The notes beneath the pieces were generated by a model. That model worked only from the letters and a program-made list of their open reading frames with translations. It had not been told where the DNA came from and made no database searches. A stretch of 64,000 bases of DNA from Petrosia ficiformis (taxonomy: Eukaryota; Porifera; Demospongiae; Haplosclerida; Petrosiidae), in NCBI GenBank assembly GCA_947044365.1, contig OX345644.1, positions 6,235,577 through 6,299,576 of the forward strand. The letters run 5' to 3'. This document shows positions 23,576 to 35,175 of this stretch, in pieces (within the stretch, counting starts at the first letter, position 1; every line of letters starts with the position of its first letter). The translations under genes and the position numbers were made by a program.

Positions 23576-26500
23576 ATGGATGAGGAATATGATGTTATTG
23601 TTTTAGGAACGGGTTTGAAGGTGAGAAGAACGCAGAACAAGTTTATACAATGTGCTGATACACTCCCTTTTAAACTTGAAATAATTTTTATGTGTATGGA
23701 ATAGCATTTTCTTATTGAGAAAATGCAATGTGGGGCCAATTGCAAAAAAATTGAACTTCATTAATATGAGGGGGCGTGTCTCGATTCTAGGTAGTTCTCT
23801 TGGTAGAGCCTTAGAGGTTAAATATTATTGACCACACCCACTTGAGGTGCCTGAGATGCCATAACTTCTATATTCAATAAATATAATTACGTTAGTATTC
23901 AAAATTAACCTTCATTTATGTTTTTAATTATCTTTAATGTTTTAATTATACTGTGCATGTATATATCAATGTACATGTACAGTGTGTACATGTATATATC
24001 AATGTACATGTACAATGTGTACGTGTATATATCAATGTACATGTACAGTGTGTACATGTATATATCAATGTACATGTACAGTGTGTACATGTATATATCA
24101 ATGTACATGTACAGTGTGTACATGTATATATCAATGTACATGTACAATGTGTACATGTATATATCAATGTATCAATGTACATGTACAATGTGTACATGTA
24201 TATATCAATGTACATGTTCAGTGTGTACATATATATATCAATGTACATGTATATAATATCAATGTACATGTACTATGTGTACATGTACAATGTATACTGT
24301 TACATGTATGTATACATGTATATCAATATACTGTTACATGTACATGTATGTGTACATGTATAAATATATATCAATGTATACTGTTACATGTACATGTATG
24401 TGTACATGTATATCAATGTACATGTACAGTGTGTACTGTTACATGTATACATGTACATGTATATCAATGTACATGTACAATATACAATGTATATTGTTAC
24501 ATGTACATATCAATTATCTTTAATGTTTTAATTATTTAATCATTAGTCTCAAAACACTCCATTATAATGAACAAACCCTTCTAGTGGTGTGTCATCAATT
24601 CAGTACATTCATAGAATAATTAACACTTGCTGTATAAATATTAAATACACATGATAGAATGTAATGATATTCGTGGCACACCTTGTCAGTTTAACATTAA
24701 TCTTTGGGAGGAATATTATCATAGGTTAGGGAGAATTCATGATAGTGTATTTGTCGTGTAGAGTATGTGTGTATATGCATGTGTATATGCACATTGTACA
24801 TGTACATGTATATGTAAATGTGTTTATGTTTTGAACTGAAAACAAAACTTTCATACATAATTATGATATACATGTACACATACATGTAACAGTATACATT
24901 GTACACATACATGTAACAGTATACATTGTACATATACACGTACATGTAACAGTATACGTTGTACATGTACATGTACATGTACATGTAACAGTATACATTG
25001 TACATGTACATGTAACAGTATACATTGTACACGTACCTGTACATGTAACAGTATACATTGTACATGTACACGTACATGTAACAGTATACGTTGTACATGT
25101 ACACGTACATGTAACAGTATACATTGTACATGTACATGTAACAGTAGACATTGAACATGTACACGTACATGTAACAGTATACATTGTACACGTACCTGTA
25201 CATGTAACAGTATACATGTACATTGTACATGTACATGTACATGTAATATACATGTATATACATGTATTACATGTACACATACATGTAACAGTATACATTG
25301 TACATGTATAGGTCACTGTTTGCATATTCCTACATGTACATAGTGCTATAATAAGGATTACATCATCCTTTTATACATATTAAAATATATACATGTACAT
25401 GTACATACATACATGTACATGTGTATGTTACATGTACATATAAATGTTTTATAACTACATGTGTACATGTACATTTTGTAATTCATGATGATGCTAATAT
25501 TGTTTCCATGACAACAGGAATGTATATTGAGTGGACTTTTGTCTGTTTCCGGGAAGAAGGTACTACATATGGATAGAAACAAGTACTATGGTGGTGAGAG
25601 TGCCTCACTCATGCTAGAACAGGTAAATATTTTTCTACACTGTCTGTCTGTCTATGTAATTGTGTATGTGTGTCTGTCTGACTGACTGACTGACTGATTG
25701 ACCGACCAAACCGACCGACCAACTGTCTGTATGTCTGTGTGTGTGTGTTTGTGTCTCTTTGTGTCTGTTTGTTCAGAGATCTGTATATTATCATTGTTTA
25801 CACATAGTTTTATGAAAGGTTTAGTAAGGGAAATCCCCCTCAATCAATGGGCCGATCAAGAGATTGGAATATAGACCTTGTTCCAAAGTTCATTATGGCT
25901 AATGGTTTGTTAAGTCATGGATGGATGAATGAACAGACAGATGGATGGGGATACATGGACGAATGAATGGTAGGATGGATGAATGGTTGAATGGATGGAT
26001 GGATGGATGGATGGAAGGATGGATGGATGTATGGATGGACAGATGGATGGATGGATAGACGGATGGATGGAAAGATGGATGGATGGACAGATGAATTTCA
26101 GTACTACATGTATAATTTAAAGGTCAACTTGTGAAGTTATTAATACACTCTGGAGTGACACGTTATCTTGAGTTCAAACTTGTTGATGGTAGTTATGTTT
26201 TTAAGAAAGGAGGAAAGATCCATAAAGTTCCTAGTACTGAAACAGAGGCTCTAAGCTCCTGTAAGTTAATTACATGTGATATACATGTACATGTGATATA
26301 CATGTACATGTGATATACATGTACATGTGCATACATGTACATGCATACATGTACACATGTACATGTATATAATTCATACATGAACTACATGCATGTAGTT
26401 CGTGTAGATGTACAATACGTGTACATGTATGTACTGTATACATGTACATGTACATGTATACAGTACATACATGCATGCATGTTATAGTTCATGTAGATGT

Positions 26501-28238
26501 GCAGTACATGTATATTATACATGTACATGTACATGTATACAGTACATACACGCATGCATGTTATAGTTCATGTACATGTACATACATATAGCTCTAATGG
26601 GTATGTTAGAAAAAAGACGATTCCAAAAATTTTTGGTTTTTACAAGTGATTATAACCCTGAGGATCCCAAAACTACACAAGGTAACAAGAGACGAGAGGC
26701 CTTATGTAATTATGTACATGCATCATTCACTTGTTATAGGAGTTGATTCTACTTGGACAATGCAAAGGGTATTTACTAAATTTGGTCTAGATCAGAATAC
26801 AATGGACTTCACTGGGCATGCTCTTGCTCTATACCGAGACGACAAGTAAGGTTCAAAAATGGATGAATGGAACAATTATTGATACATATGGATGGATGGA
26901 TGGATGGATGGATGGATGGATGGATGGATTGATGGTTAGATGTACAGACAGACAGACATACATGTAAATGTATAGATGGTTGGATGATGTACATGCATGT
27001 ATATATAATTTTTCTCTACATATCAGATATCTTGAGGAACCTTGTGGTGAAACTATTAAACGTATTAAGTTATACACGTATGTTTCAATATACATGTACA
27101 TATATATATATACATTTATGTATCATGCATACGTATGTGTGTGTACATGTATGAGTATGTACATATTAGAGCTGGAACAAAGATTGCTAAACAACATTCC
27201 AAGCTTCAGCAAGAACAAACGAATATTCAAAGTTCGCACATGTTTTTATCAATGTTGGTCTAACCTTGATTGGCTATAGAATGACTGATTATTGCTAGTA
27301 CTAGTCTTGTTGTTTCTACTTGGATTTAGCGTCGCTGGACTGAGAAATGAGACAGAAGCAGCCAACACACCATCAACTCTTCTGGAACATACCCACATTA
27401 TTAACCACACGTTTAGATTTCACAAGTGCACATACATTGTATGTATGCAAACATTAAAGTGGGCGTGGTAGCGAAGCTTCAAAGGGCGGCTTCGAATGTG
27501 TAGCAAACGAATAAAGGTTCGAACATTTGAATCTTTTCCCAGCCCTAGTACATACATGTACATGTACTGTAATTGTTCATGTACATGTACTATGTTTGTG
27601 TTATACAGTGAGTCTATTCAGCGATATGGTAAGTCACCCTATCTTTATCCGTTGTACGGTCTGGGAGAATTACCACAAGGATTTGCCAGGTATTTCACTC
27701 TCACTACTTTCTTCTTACATGTACATGTAAATTGTATCTTCTCTTTAAACTATAGACTAAGTGCCATCTATGGTGGTACATACATGTTGGACAAACCGCT
27801 TGAAGAACTAGTTTACGAAGGTGGAAAAGTTGTAGGTGTTAAATCACAGGGAGAGGTAATCATTATTATGTGAATTGTAATGTGTTATTGTACATGTATG
27901 GTAGAGCATCTGTCTGGAATACAGAGTGTCGTGGGTTCGAATCCCACCTGAGGCAACTCTCATTTTTCATTTTTCCATTGTCTCGGGTGTCTGTCTTTCT
28001 TTCTTTCTTTCTTTCTTTCTTTCAGATATCATATGTATATACTAAGGTTTGGTGTTGGTGTCTTTGGTGGTTTCATTACCCCGGCCTTCACCTAAAAGCC
28101 TAGTATTCGAACCCTGGCAGCTGAGCTGCCTGGGTAGCTCAGTTGGTAGAGCATCTGTCTGGAATACAGAGTGTCGTGGGTTCGAATCCCACCTGAGGCA
28201 ACTCTCATTTTTCATTTTTCCATTGTCTCGGGTGTCTG

Positions 28239-28270
<32 letters not shown>

Positions 28271-29729
28271 TCAGATATCATATGTATGTACATGTAGATA
28301 TGATACATGTATACATGTACATTGTATGTGTACTTCTTGTTTCTTATAGGTTGCTAAATGTAAATGCGTTATTGGTGATCCTACCTACTTCCCTGATAAA
28401 GTGCAGAAAGTTGGACAAGTAAGTATCTGTGTGTTTATGTCTATGCCTATCTGTCTCATACATGTATATATTCTTATCGTTAGGTTGTTCGTGCCATTTG
28501 TATAATAACTCATCCTATCCCTAACACAAAAGATGCTCAGTCTTGTCAAATAATTATACCGCAAAATCAAGTGGGACGTAACTCCGGTATGTGTGTGTGT
28601 GTGTGTGCGTGCATGAATGTGTACATGTACTGTGATGTACATGTACATAGAAATGTACTATTTGTAGCAATTACTAATCTATTAAATTGTACATCTATTT
28701 ATTCTCGTAGATATATATGTATGTTGTGTTTCTGCTGCTCATAATGTTGCTGCTAAGAACTATTATATAGCTATGGTGAGTACCACAGTGGAGACAGGTG
28801 ATCCTGAATCTGAACTAAAACCAGGACTGGATTTACTTGGACGTATTGAAGAGAAGTATGTCACATGATTTACATTGAGAAGTATAATATATCATGTGCA
28901 TGTCACATGATTTATATTGTGAAGTATAGTATATCATGTGCATGTCACATGATTTATATTGTGAAGTATAGTACATGTATATCATGTCCATGTCACATGG
29001 TTTATATTGTGAAGTATAGTATATCATGTCCATGTCACATGATTTATATTGTGAATATAGTACATGTATCTGTGCATGTCACGTGGTTTGTGTTGTGAAG
29101 TATAGTATATCACGTGCATGTCACATGATTTATATTGTGAAATATAGTACATGTATCTGTGCATGTCACATGATTTGTATTGTGAAGTATAGTATATCAT
29201 GTGCATGTCACATGATTATGTACATGTATATCATGTGCATGCACATGATACAATGTATATTACATGTCACAATATTAATCATGTGCATGTCACATGATTA
29301 ATATTGTGACATGTAATATATCATGTGCATGTAATGTGTTTTCATTTTACAGATTTGTGAGTGTAAACGACATTCTTAAGCCCACTGACAATGGATTAGA
29401 GTCCAGGGTATGTACATGTACATGTATACTTATAACATACACATGTACACACACCTACATGTACATACAATCACGCACTCAAAATACACACATATACATT
29501 CTTATGCATACATAGCAAATCTAAACTCACACTCTAATATGCAACACGCATACTCATGTATACATACATTGTATATATATACATACAGGTATTTGTATCA
29601 AGTAGTTATGATGCCACAACTCATTTTGAAACCACCTGTGAAAATGTGGTAGATATTTTCGAGAGGGTTACTGGAGAGCCGTTCGATTTCTCTAAAGTTC
29701 AGTCCGCCATTGAGCCAGTGGAGCAATAG
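23576..29729 (+). CDS. GDI: Rab GDP-dissociation inhibitor, complete, 14 exons
   Basis: Cytosolic chaperone that extracts prenylated, GDP-bound Rab GTPases from membranes and recycles them. Exons (GT-AG): 23576-23620, 25518-25622, 25808-25904, 26123-26260, 26592-26681, 26740-26845, 27027-27077, 27609-27689, 27756-27855, 28350-28418, 28484-28586, 28711-28855, 29353-29407, 29589-29729. They sum to 1326 nt, exactly 441 codons plus stop, matching the family length. The start [20 protein letters not shown] carries the dinucleotide-fold glycine motif shared with REP proteins. Other landmarks are [54 protein letters not shown] (Rab-binding platform), [12 protein letters not shown] and [13 protein letters not shown]. 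No residue loss was noticed. It has no CAAX-like end, as normal for GDI. Introns hold minisatellites, a hAT-like MITE and two SINEs. Confidence 0.97.
23945..24260. repeat. 33-bp minisatellite in GDI intron 1
   Basis: The unit TGTGTACATGTATATATCAA then TGTACATGTACAG repeats about nine times. Unit length divisible by 3 gives false open frames on both strands. Confidence 0.92.
24270..24500. repeat. Tandem repeat containing GTATACTGTTACATGTA (forward arm)
   Basis: Four to five copies of a roughly 30- to 50-bp unit with AATGTATACTGTTACATG. It is the reverse complement of the array at 24880-25310. Confidence 0.85.
24880..25310. repeat. About 30-bp minisatellite TACATGTAACAGTATACATT (inverted arm)
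   Basis: About 13 copies of TACATGTAACAGTATACATT plus GTACACG/GTACATG spacers. The unit is the reverse complement of that at 24270-24500, so GDI intron 1 carries a large inverted pair of arrays. Confidence 0.9.
25920..26100. repeat. (GGAT)n/(ATGG)n microsatellite
   Basis: GGATGGATGGAT-type repeat with GAATGAAT variants in GDI intron 3. A second (GGAT)n tract lies at about 26888-26932 in a later GDI intron. Confidence 0.9.
27167..27547. mobile_element. hAT-like MITE, 381 bp, 7/8 target duplication
   Basis: Left end TAGAGCTGGAACAAAGATT mirrors right end AATCTTTTCCCAGCCCTA. Flanks are GTACATAT (left) and GTACATAC (right). It sits in the GDI intron between exons 7 and 8. No coding capacity. Confidence 0.82.
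27899..28023 (+). mobile_element. tRNA-derived SINE, copy 4 (5' truncated)
   Basis: Starts at GGTAGAGCATCTGTCTGG and carries box B, body and (TTTC)n tail nearly identical to copy 5, which lies about 220 bp downstream in the same GDI intron. A local duplication is likely, because both are followed by AGATATCATATGTAT. Confidence 0.88.
28095..28272 (+). mobile_element. tRNA-derived SINE, copy 5 (most complete; tRNA-like head 28128-28200)
   Basis: Includes a 5' leader (ATTCGAACCCTGGCAG, CTGAGCTGCC) also present at copy 1, a complete tRNA cloverleaf with box A and box B and anticodon loop CTGGAAT, the CATTGTCTCGGGTGTC body and a (TTTC)n tail. Confidence 0.88.
28856..29330. repeat. About 44-bp minisatellite starting at the donor of GDI exon 12
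   Basis: The unit GTCACATGATTTATATTGTG, then AAGTATAGTATATCATGTGC, then AT repeats about ten times. The first unit overlaps the exon-intron border (GAGAAGTATGTCACATGATT), so later units carry AAGTATAG sequences resembling the real AAGTATGT donor. Confidence 0.88.
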
Positions 29730-31780
29730 TTTTAGCATACATACATACTGTGTATAACTATAGTTATGTGTGAAGCAAACATATGTTAGTTAGCCAATAA
29801 TTTAATTAACTTAAATTCATTTTTGCTATTAATTTTTTGGGTGTGTTCTAAAAATTCTGTTTGTAAGTTGTAATGTACTTAAATCAGGTTTTAGTGTTCG
29901 TAATGATAAGTTATTCATTATTAATAAATTGTCACTTTTTTCAAATAATTATTTTAATTTTCAATAATTCAATTTCTTTAATAAAAGATATTGTAACAAT
30001 ATCTGCTTCAGATCCGATGCCTATCTGTTTGATGGTCATTTTGTAGCAGTTTCTGCAACTGTTCTGGCACTACTATAATCATAAAACTATATGCCTACCC
30101 ATATATGAATGATTACACTGGATGAAGAGTAGATGGCTTTTAAACATTCTGGCTCAAAAGTTTGTGTATACGTAAGAAGTGAATCCAGTGATTGATTAAC
30201 TGAAAGGGATATTCAATGCTCGATTGATGAAATTCAGCTTTAACTACAATGAAAGACAATTTGGCAATGAATTCTAAGATTATAAAAAAAAAACTTTACC
30301 CACGTGGTGATATACGCATGCTCAGTTATCTACCCCGCCAAAATAGTGCAAACAAAAAGCCAGTGCATCCTGAGCCATCCTCATTGACTCTCATTTCTGA
30401 AGGTGGTGTATGTGTAGCTTTATTGTGTCCAGCCATGTAAAGTCGAGACACAGAAACTGTTCTTAGTCGCTTTACTGGCCACAGCAACTTACAAGGTGAG
30501 ATATTAATGCATGCAATTATGTCTGTGCTATTTATACATACATGTATAAAACTTTACTTTCTTTTTTTATAGCAATATATATACCTCAGTCCTGTTTCCA
30601 GTTGCAGCTATCTTTTGAGTAGAGCCTCAGAAGTTCTTAATGGACAGTGCTGGGTGCTCTACTTATAAGGTTCCTGTATCTATCTACATTTGTAGACATC
30701 CTGTATTGCTGTGATATGGAGCTGTTGATCTGACGTATTCAATCGTATGATCCATAATGTATTATTAATTGCTAATGTAATAGTAAGTGTAATTTATAAT
30801 AATTATCATGTATGTAACATGACCTCAGTATACCTAGGTGAGGTACTGGGACATGTATACATCATGTATTACGTTGCGCAAAATAGATAAATACACACAC
30901 ACACACACACACACATAGTGTGTTTGTCATCTTCAATAATAAAACATTAAACTGTGTCCTGTATATCCACTCTGTTTCTTAATTAATTTTTTTTTCTGTT
31001 CATCTTTATTGAAATATAATATTAAAACCAGTTTGAAAAACCTGTATGTCCTGAACTAATAGCGAACTAATTATTATAATTGATGCATGTGTACTATTTT
31101 TTGTACATATTATGTAATTACTTTTACTGTATTTTAGGCTGCAGAAAAGTTCAAACAATATCATGCCTTTAGAGAGTACTGAGCATGAAATATTTATGAT
31201 AGCGTACTGCCTGAATAAGTAATCTTTGAAGAGCGCCTTGAAAACCAAGTTTTTGTTTTGTGCCTCGATGGTTATGTTTCGTGTCTATGGGAAATATAAT
31301 CTTTGTGACTGATTTGGTGATCGTTCTAGTGACCAGTATGGTGTCTGTTACAGAATGATGAAGGAATGTGAGAGTGTTAGGGCATTTATATAACATGTAG
31401 ATTTTATATTGATGAAAACGTTAAAATGCTCGCAGTTCTTACAAATGACATTTCTGATCAAAAATATTTTATACACCTAATAAGGACATCATTAACTAAG
31501 TCTGGAAAAAAATTCGAACCAATGTGAAACATTCAATATTTTAGCAATAAATGGACCCTGGGCTATATATAGTTCAGAGTCCATTTAGAGTTTCAAGAGA
31601 ATGTTAAAATCCAATAAGTTGTACATTAATGGAGTTTGCTGACAGCTATTACATGCTACAGACAACATTTAACAGGAAATACTTTACTATGCCCACTCGA
31701 CTCGAGGAGCTGTATATTCCAGTTGATCCTTATATATGATGATCATATAATTATAATAAATTATAATGAATAATTATTAG
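29730..31780. other. Tail-to-tail intergenic region between GDI and FNTB
   Basis: Both genes end here. An AATAAA at 29923-29928, about 195 bases after the GDI stop, is a plausible GDI polyadenylation signal. A (CA)n run lies near 30893-30915 and a MITE copy at 31415-31590. A 63-codon plus-strand open frame at 30249-30440 has no recognisable features. Nothing else was seen. Confidence 0.6.
31415..31590 (+). mobile_element. MITE of the AGTTCATGGTCC family
   Basis: Contains AATGCTCGCAGTTCTTACAA, TTTTATACACCTAATAAGG and ATCATTAACTAAGTCTGG in the same order as 12979-13156, then a TATATAGTTCAGAGTCCATT junction leading into the start of a second unit. Confidence 0.75.
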
Positions 31781-34417
31781 TCATGTTTGTACGATTGATA
31801 TAACGGGTTGTTTTGAGAAATGTTCAGTAGCTTTGAATGCTTTCTTGAGTGATATATTGAATGTTGGATGAGTAGGTTCCTATATTTTGAAATTAAATTA
31901 ATATTGTAAACAATAGGTATGTGTATGTGTGTGTACGTGTGGATCTGTGTGTGTCATTACCAAGATATCGGTTGCATTTCCGGTAATATTAATGATTTTA
32001 CTGCTAAAGCAATGTTGAGAAACAGACAATCCCGATAAGCAATAACATGTATGATAAAAATCTCTATTCCTGAAATAAAAAGATATTTAGTATGGCTAGA
32101 TAATACAATCCACAAATGTTAAAGTCTATTCAACTACAATGAAATTAAGATGTCATGACTTTATATGTACTATAATGTACATGTATAGTTTAATGTCATA
32201 AGATTATTACGTGATTATACTGTAACTCAATAATGAAGTAGTGGATTGAAATTTGACATAAGTAAAAAAAGAATGGAAAGGATAATTATATGAAAATGGT
32301 ACAGGTAAAAGACTGTTTGTCATTCCGTACTTACTTTCCTGGTTTATCAATCAAACCTCCAAGTGGAGCCTGACAACAAAAGAGTATATATTCCTGAAGA
32401 GATTCTGTTTCAGTTAATTGCAAGAGAGAAAGAGAGAAATGTGAATATGCTGTATATTGCATGTAAATGTACATTTACAGTACGTAATATGTACATGTAC
32501 ATGTATACCGTATAGCTGTTTAACGTGGAATTTATTTCTGCTTAAATTCGCGGTCAATCAAAAAACGTGAAAATAACATTGCGTGAAACTTTTTATCCAG
32601 TGAATATTTAGAACAGTTGACATTTCATACCGTATATATTTCCACCACGTGTGTGCAGTGTGAAAAACATCGTTGTCTACTGATGTCTATCCTTCAATAT
32701 CTAAAGCCTATTTCGAAACCAACTACTACTCCTGATGGTCTCCCGTGTCCAATGGGATAATTGTCAGCTGTTATTGCACCAGCCATAGAATCAGCAAACA
32801 GCCTGGTTCGAGAAGTCCAACAGATCTTTTGAGTTAGTAGTCTCCCTCTTACATTCGAGTTCTTCATCGATTACTGCCTTCCAAAAGTCCTTATAAACAT
32901 GGTAGCCACGAACATAACAATTTCTCTCAACAATTACAGCACCAGACATTTATAACTGTATCACGTGGTGAAATTTAATTTTCGCGTGCGTCATCACGTC
33001 GTGAATATTTGCTCTGCGAAATACATCAACTATTAGAATGTTTTCTCTTACCGCAAATTTTTATGTCCACGAAATAAACCTGCTATACGGTATATAGTAT
33101 TATACACATGTACGTGTATATGTAGTATTATGCACATGTACATATATATGTAGTATTATGTACATGTGTATTGTGATGTACCGTGTTGAAACTGCCATAG
33201 CTGGGAATCTAATGCTTTATCACCTGAAAATAAAAAAAACAGTTATGATATAACTGTACTCACAGATACAAACAGATCCAGAGACACACGTAACATCCTC
33301 CTCACCACTATGTTTCAACGACATGTATAAGAGAGGAAATATACCTCCCATCCAAAAAGAATAACAACCATCTACCATCTTGTTAGTACGACCCTGTTAT
33401 TACATAATACTTTACATATGTACCGTATTTTCCCGTTTAGAAGCCCGGGCCTCTATTTCCTAAAGGCACTTCCTTGACCAGGCCACTAAACGAGACCGGC
33501 CTGTATACGAGCCCGGCCTGTAAACAATCGCCAGAAGCTAGCGTGCGCATAAACCCATGCAGCCGGGCAATGGATGACTACGCCCACCACGTTACAAGGC
33601 GGAGCCCACTAACGATAGCTTAGCATCATGGCCACTGGTAGTGTTTTTCAGCAAATTCTATGGCCTTGATTTTTGTTGAAATGTCGTATAAGAGCTTCTC
33701 TTCTTCGTTGACATTCTGCTTTGGGCCAAATTCACCTTCTTCCGTGTCCTACGTCCACGTGTTGTGGGCGTGGCACCACCCGGCCTTTATTTAGTGAATA
33801 AAGCGAGAACACCCGGCCTTAAAATGAGATCCGGCTTCTATTCAGACCCGGCCACTACTCAGGAAAATATGGTACATACATGTAAATGTACTTACGTATA
33901 CAGATATATACAGGTATATGTAGGTGTATATGCACATACAAAACATGTATATGCAGTTGTGTGTGCATCTATACAGTCTCATGTCAAGTACATGTATATG
34001 TATGTACATGTGTACTATTATGCATGTATGTACATGTACATGAATATGTATACCTGGAATCCACCTTCTAACTTCATTTGTCTGTTTACTGACCATTTCT
34101 AGCATATAATTGAAATATAGAATTAACATAAACATTATAATTTCATGAATGAGTGGTTGTGAGAGTATTCTGAATAATCAGAAATGCAGTATGGTCTCTA
34201 AGCATTTCTGGAATACGTCATGAAACCCTGGGTATCCTTCCCATTGTTGATCTATTAATACCACATGTACTATTTACCAATAGTTTATGTATATCACATG
34301 ATGTGTCTTTATGTAAAAGAACTAAGGCTGCAAATCCGCAGAATGAATAACCACCATGAGCCTCTGTGCCGGGAACAGCTGAAAATCCACCTTCATATGT
34401 CTGACAACTGTTAATAC

Positions 34418-34458
<41 letters not shown>

Positions 34459-34998
34459 TAACTACATATACAACACATACTCGCGTAAGTGACGCAAACA
34501 TAATATATATATATATACTTTAAACCCTGTGGAAACCGATGCCGCCTCTATGGGCCGGGGCCATACAGACATTCAATAGTTATCACCTTGCAATCCACTC
34601 AGCAGTGTTCTCAATCATTTCATCATGAATAGTATTAGTGAGTGTACCTGACACTATCGCACAGTATGCACCTCTGTTAACAAAGAAATTTATCACACTA
34701 TAACTAAAATAGCTAATTAGTTTACATTCCATGTTTACTCTAAACTACAGACAAACATTTTACTAGCTAAAGGTCATGTATATAATCATGTATTAACATT
34801 AAACTATACATTATATTACATATAAAGTCATCACATTGTAATTTTGAGGACATCGTGAATGTGAACAGTATTGTGTAATTGTATTGTATGCCAAAATAAG
34901 TGGACAGCAGTCAAAATAGTTTGTTCTGTTCCTTCAATCACACATATTTTATACACCTAATAAATTTATATATATATATATATAAATTATAAATGCAG

Positions 34999-35034
<36 letters not shown>

Positions 35035-35143
35035 GACATCTGTCTCTCCATCAGCATGCATTATGTAACTACCATCTTGTTGATGCATCTTAGAGAGAAA
35101 TATTTGTAATCTAGGTCTGATTTGAGTGATAGATAAATATATG

Positions 35144-35175
<32 letters not shown>

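Noticed and set aside
30249..30440. 63-codon open frame between GDI and FNTB
   Set aside because: No domain, signal or splice context, and such length is expected by chance.
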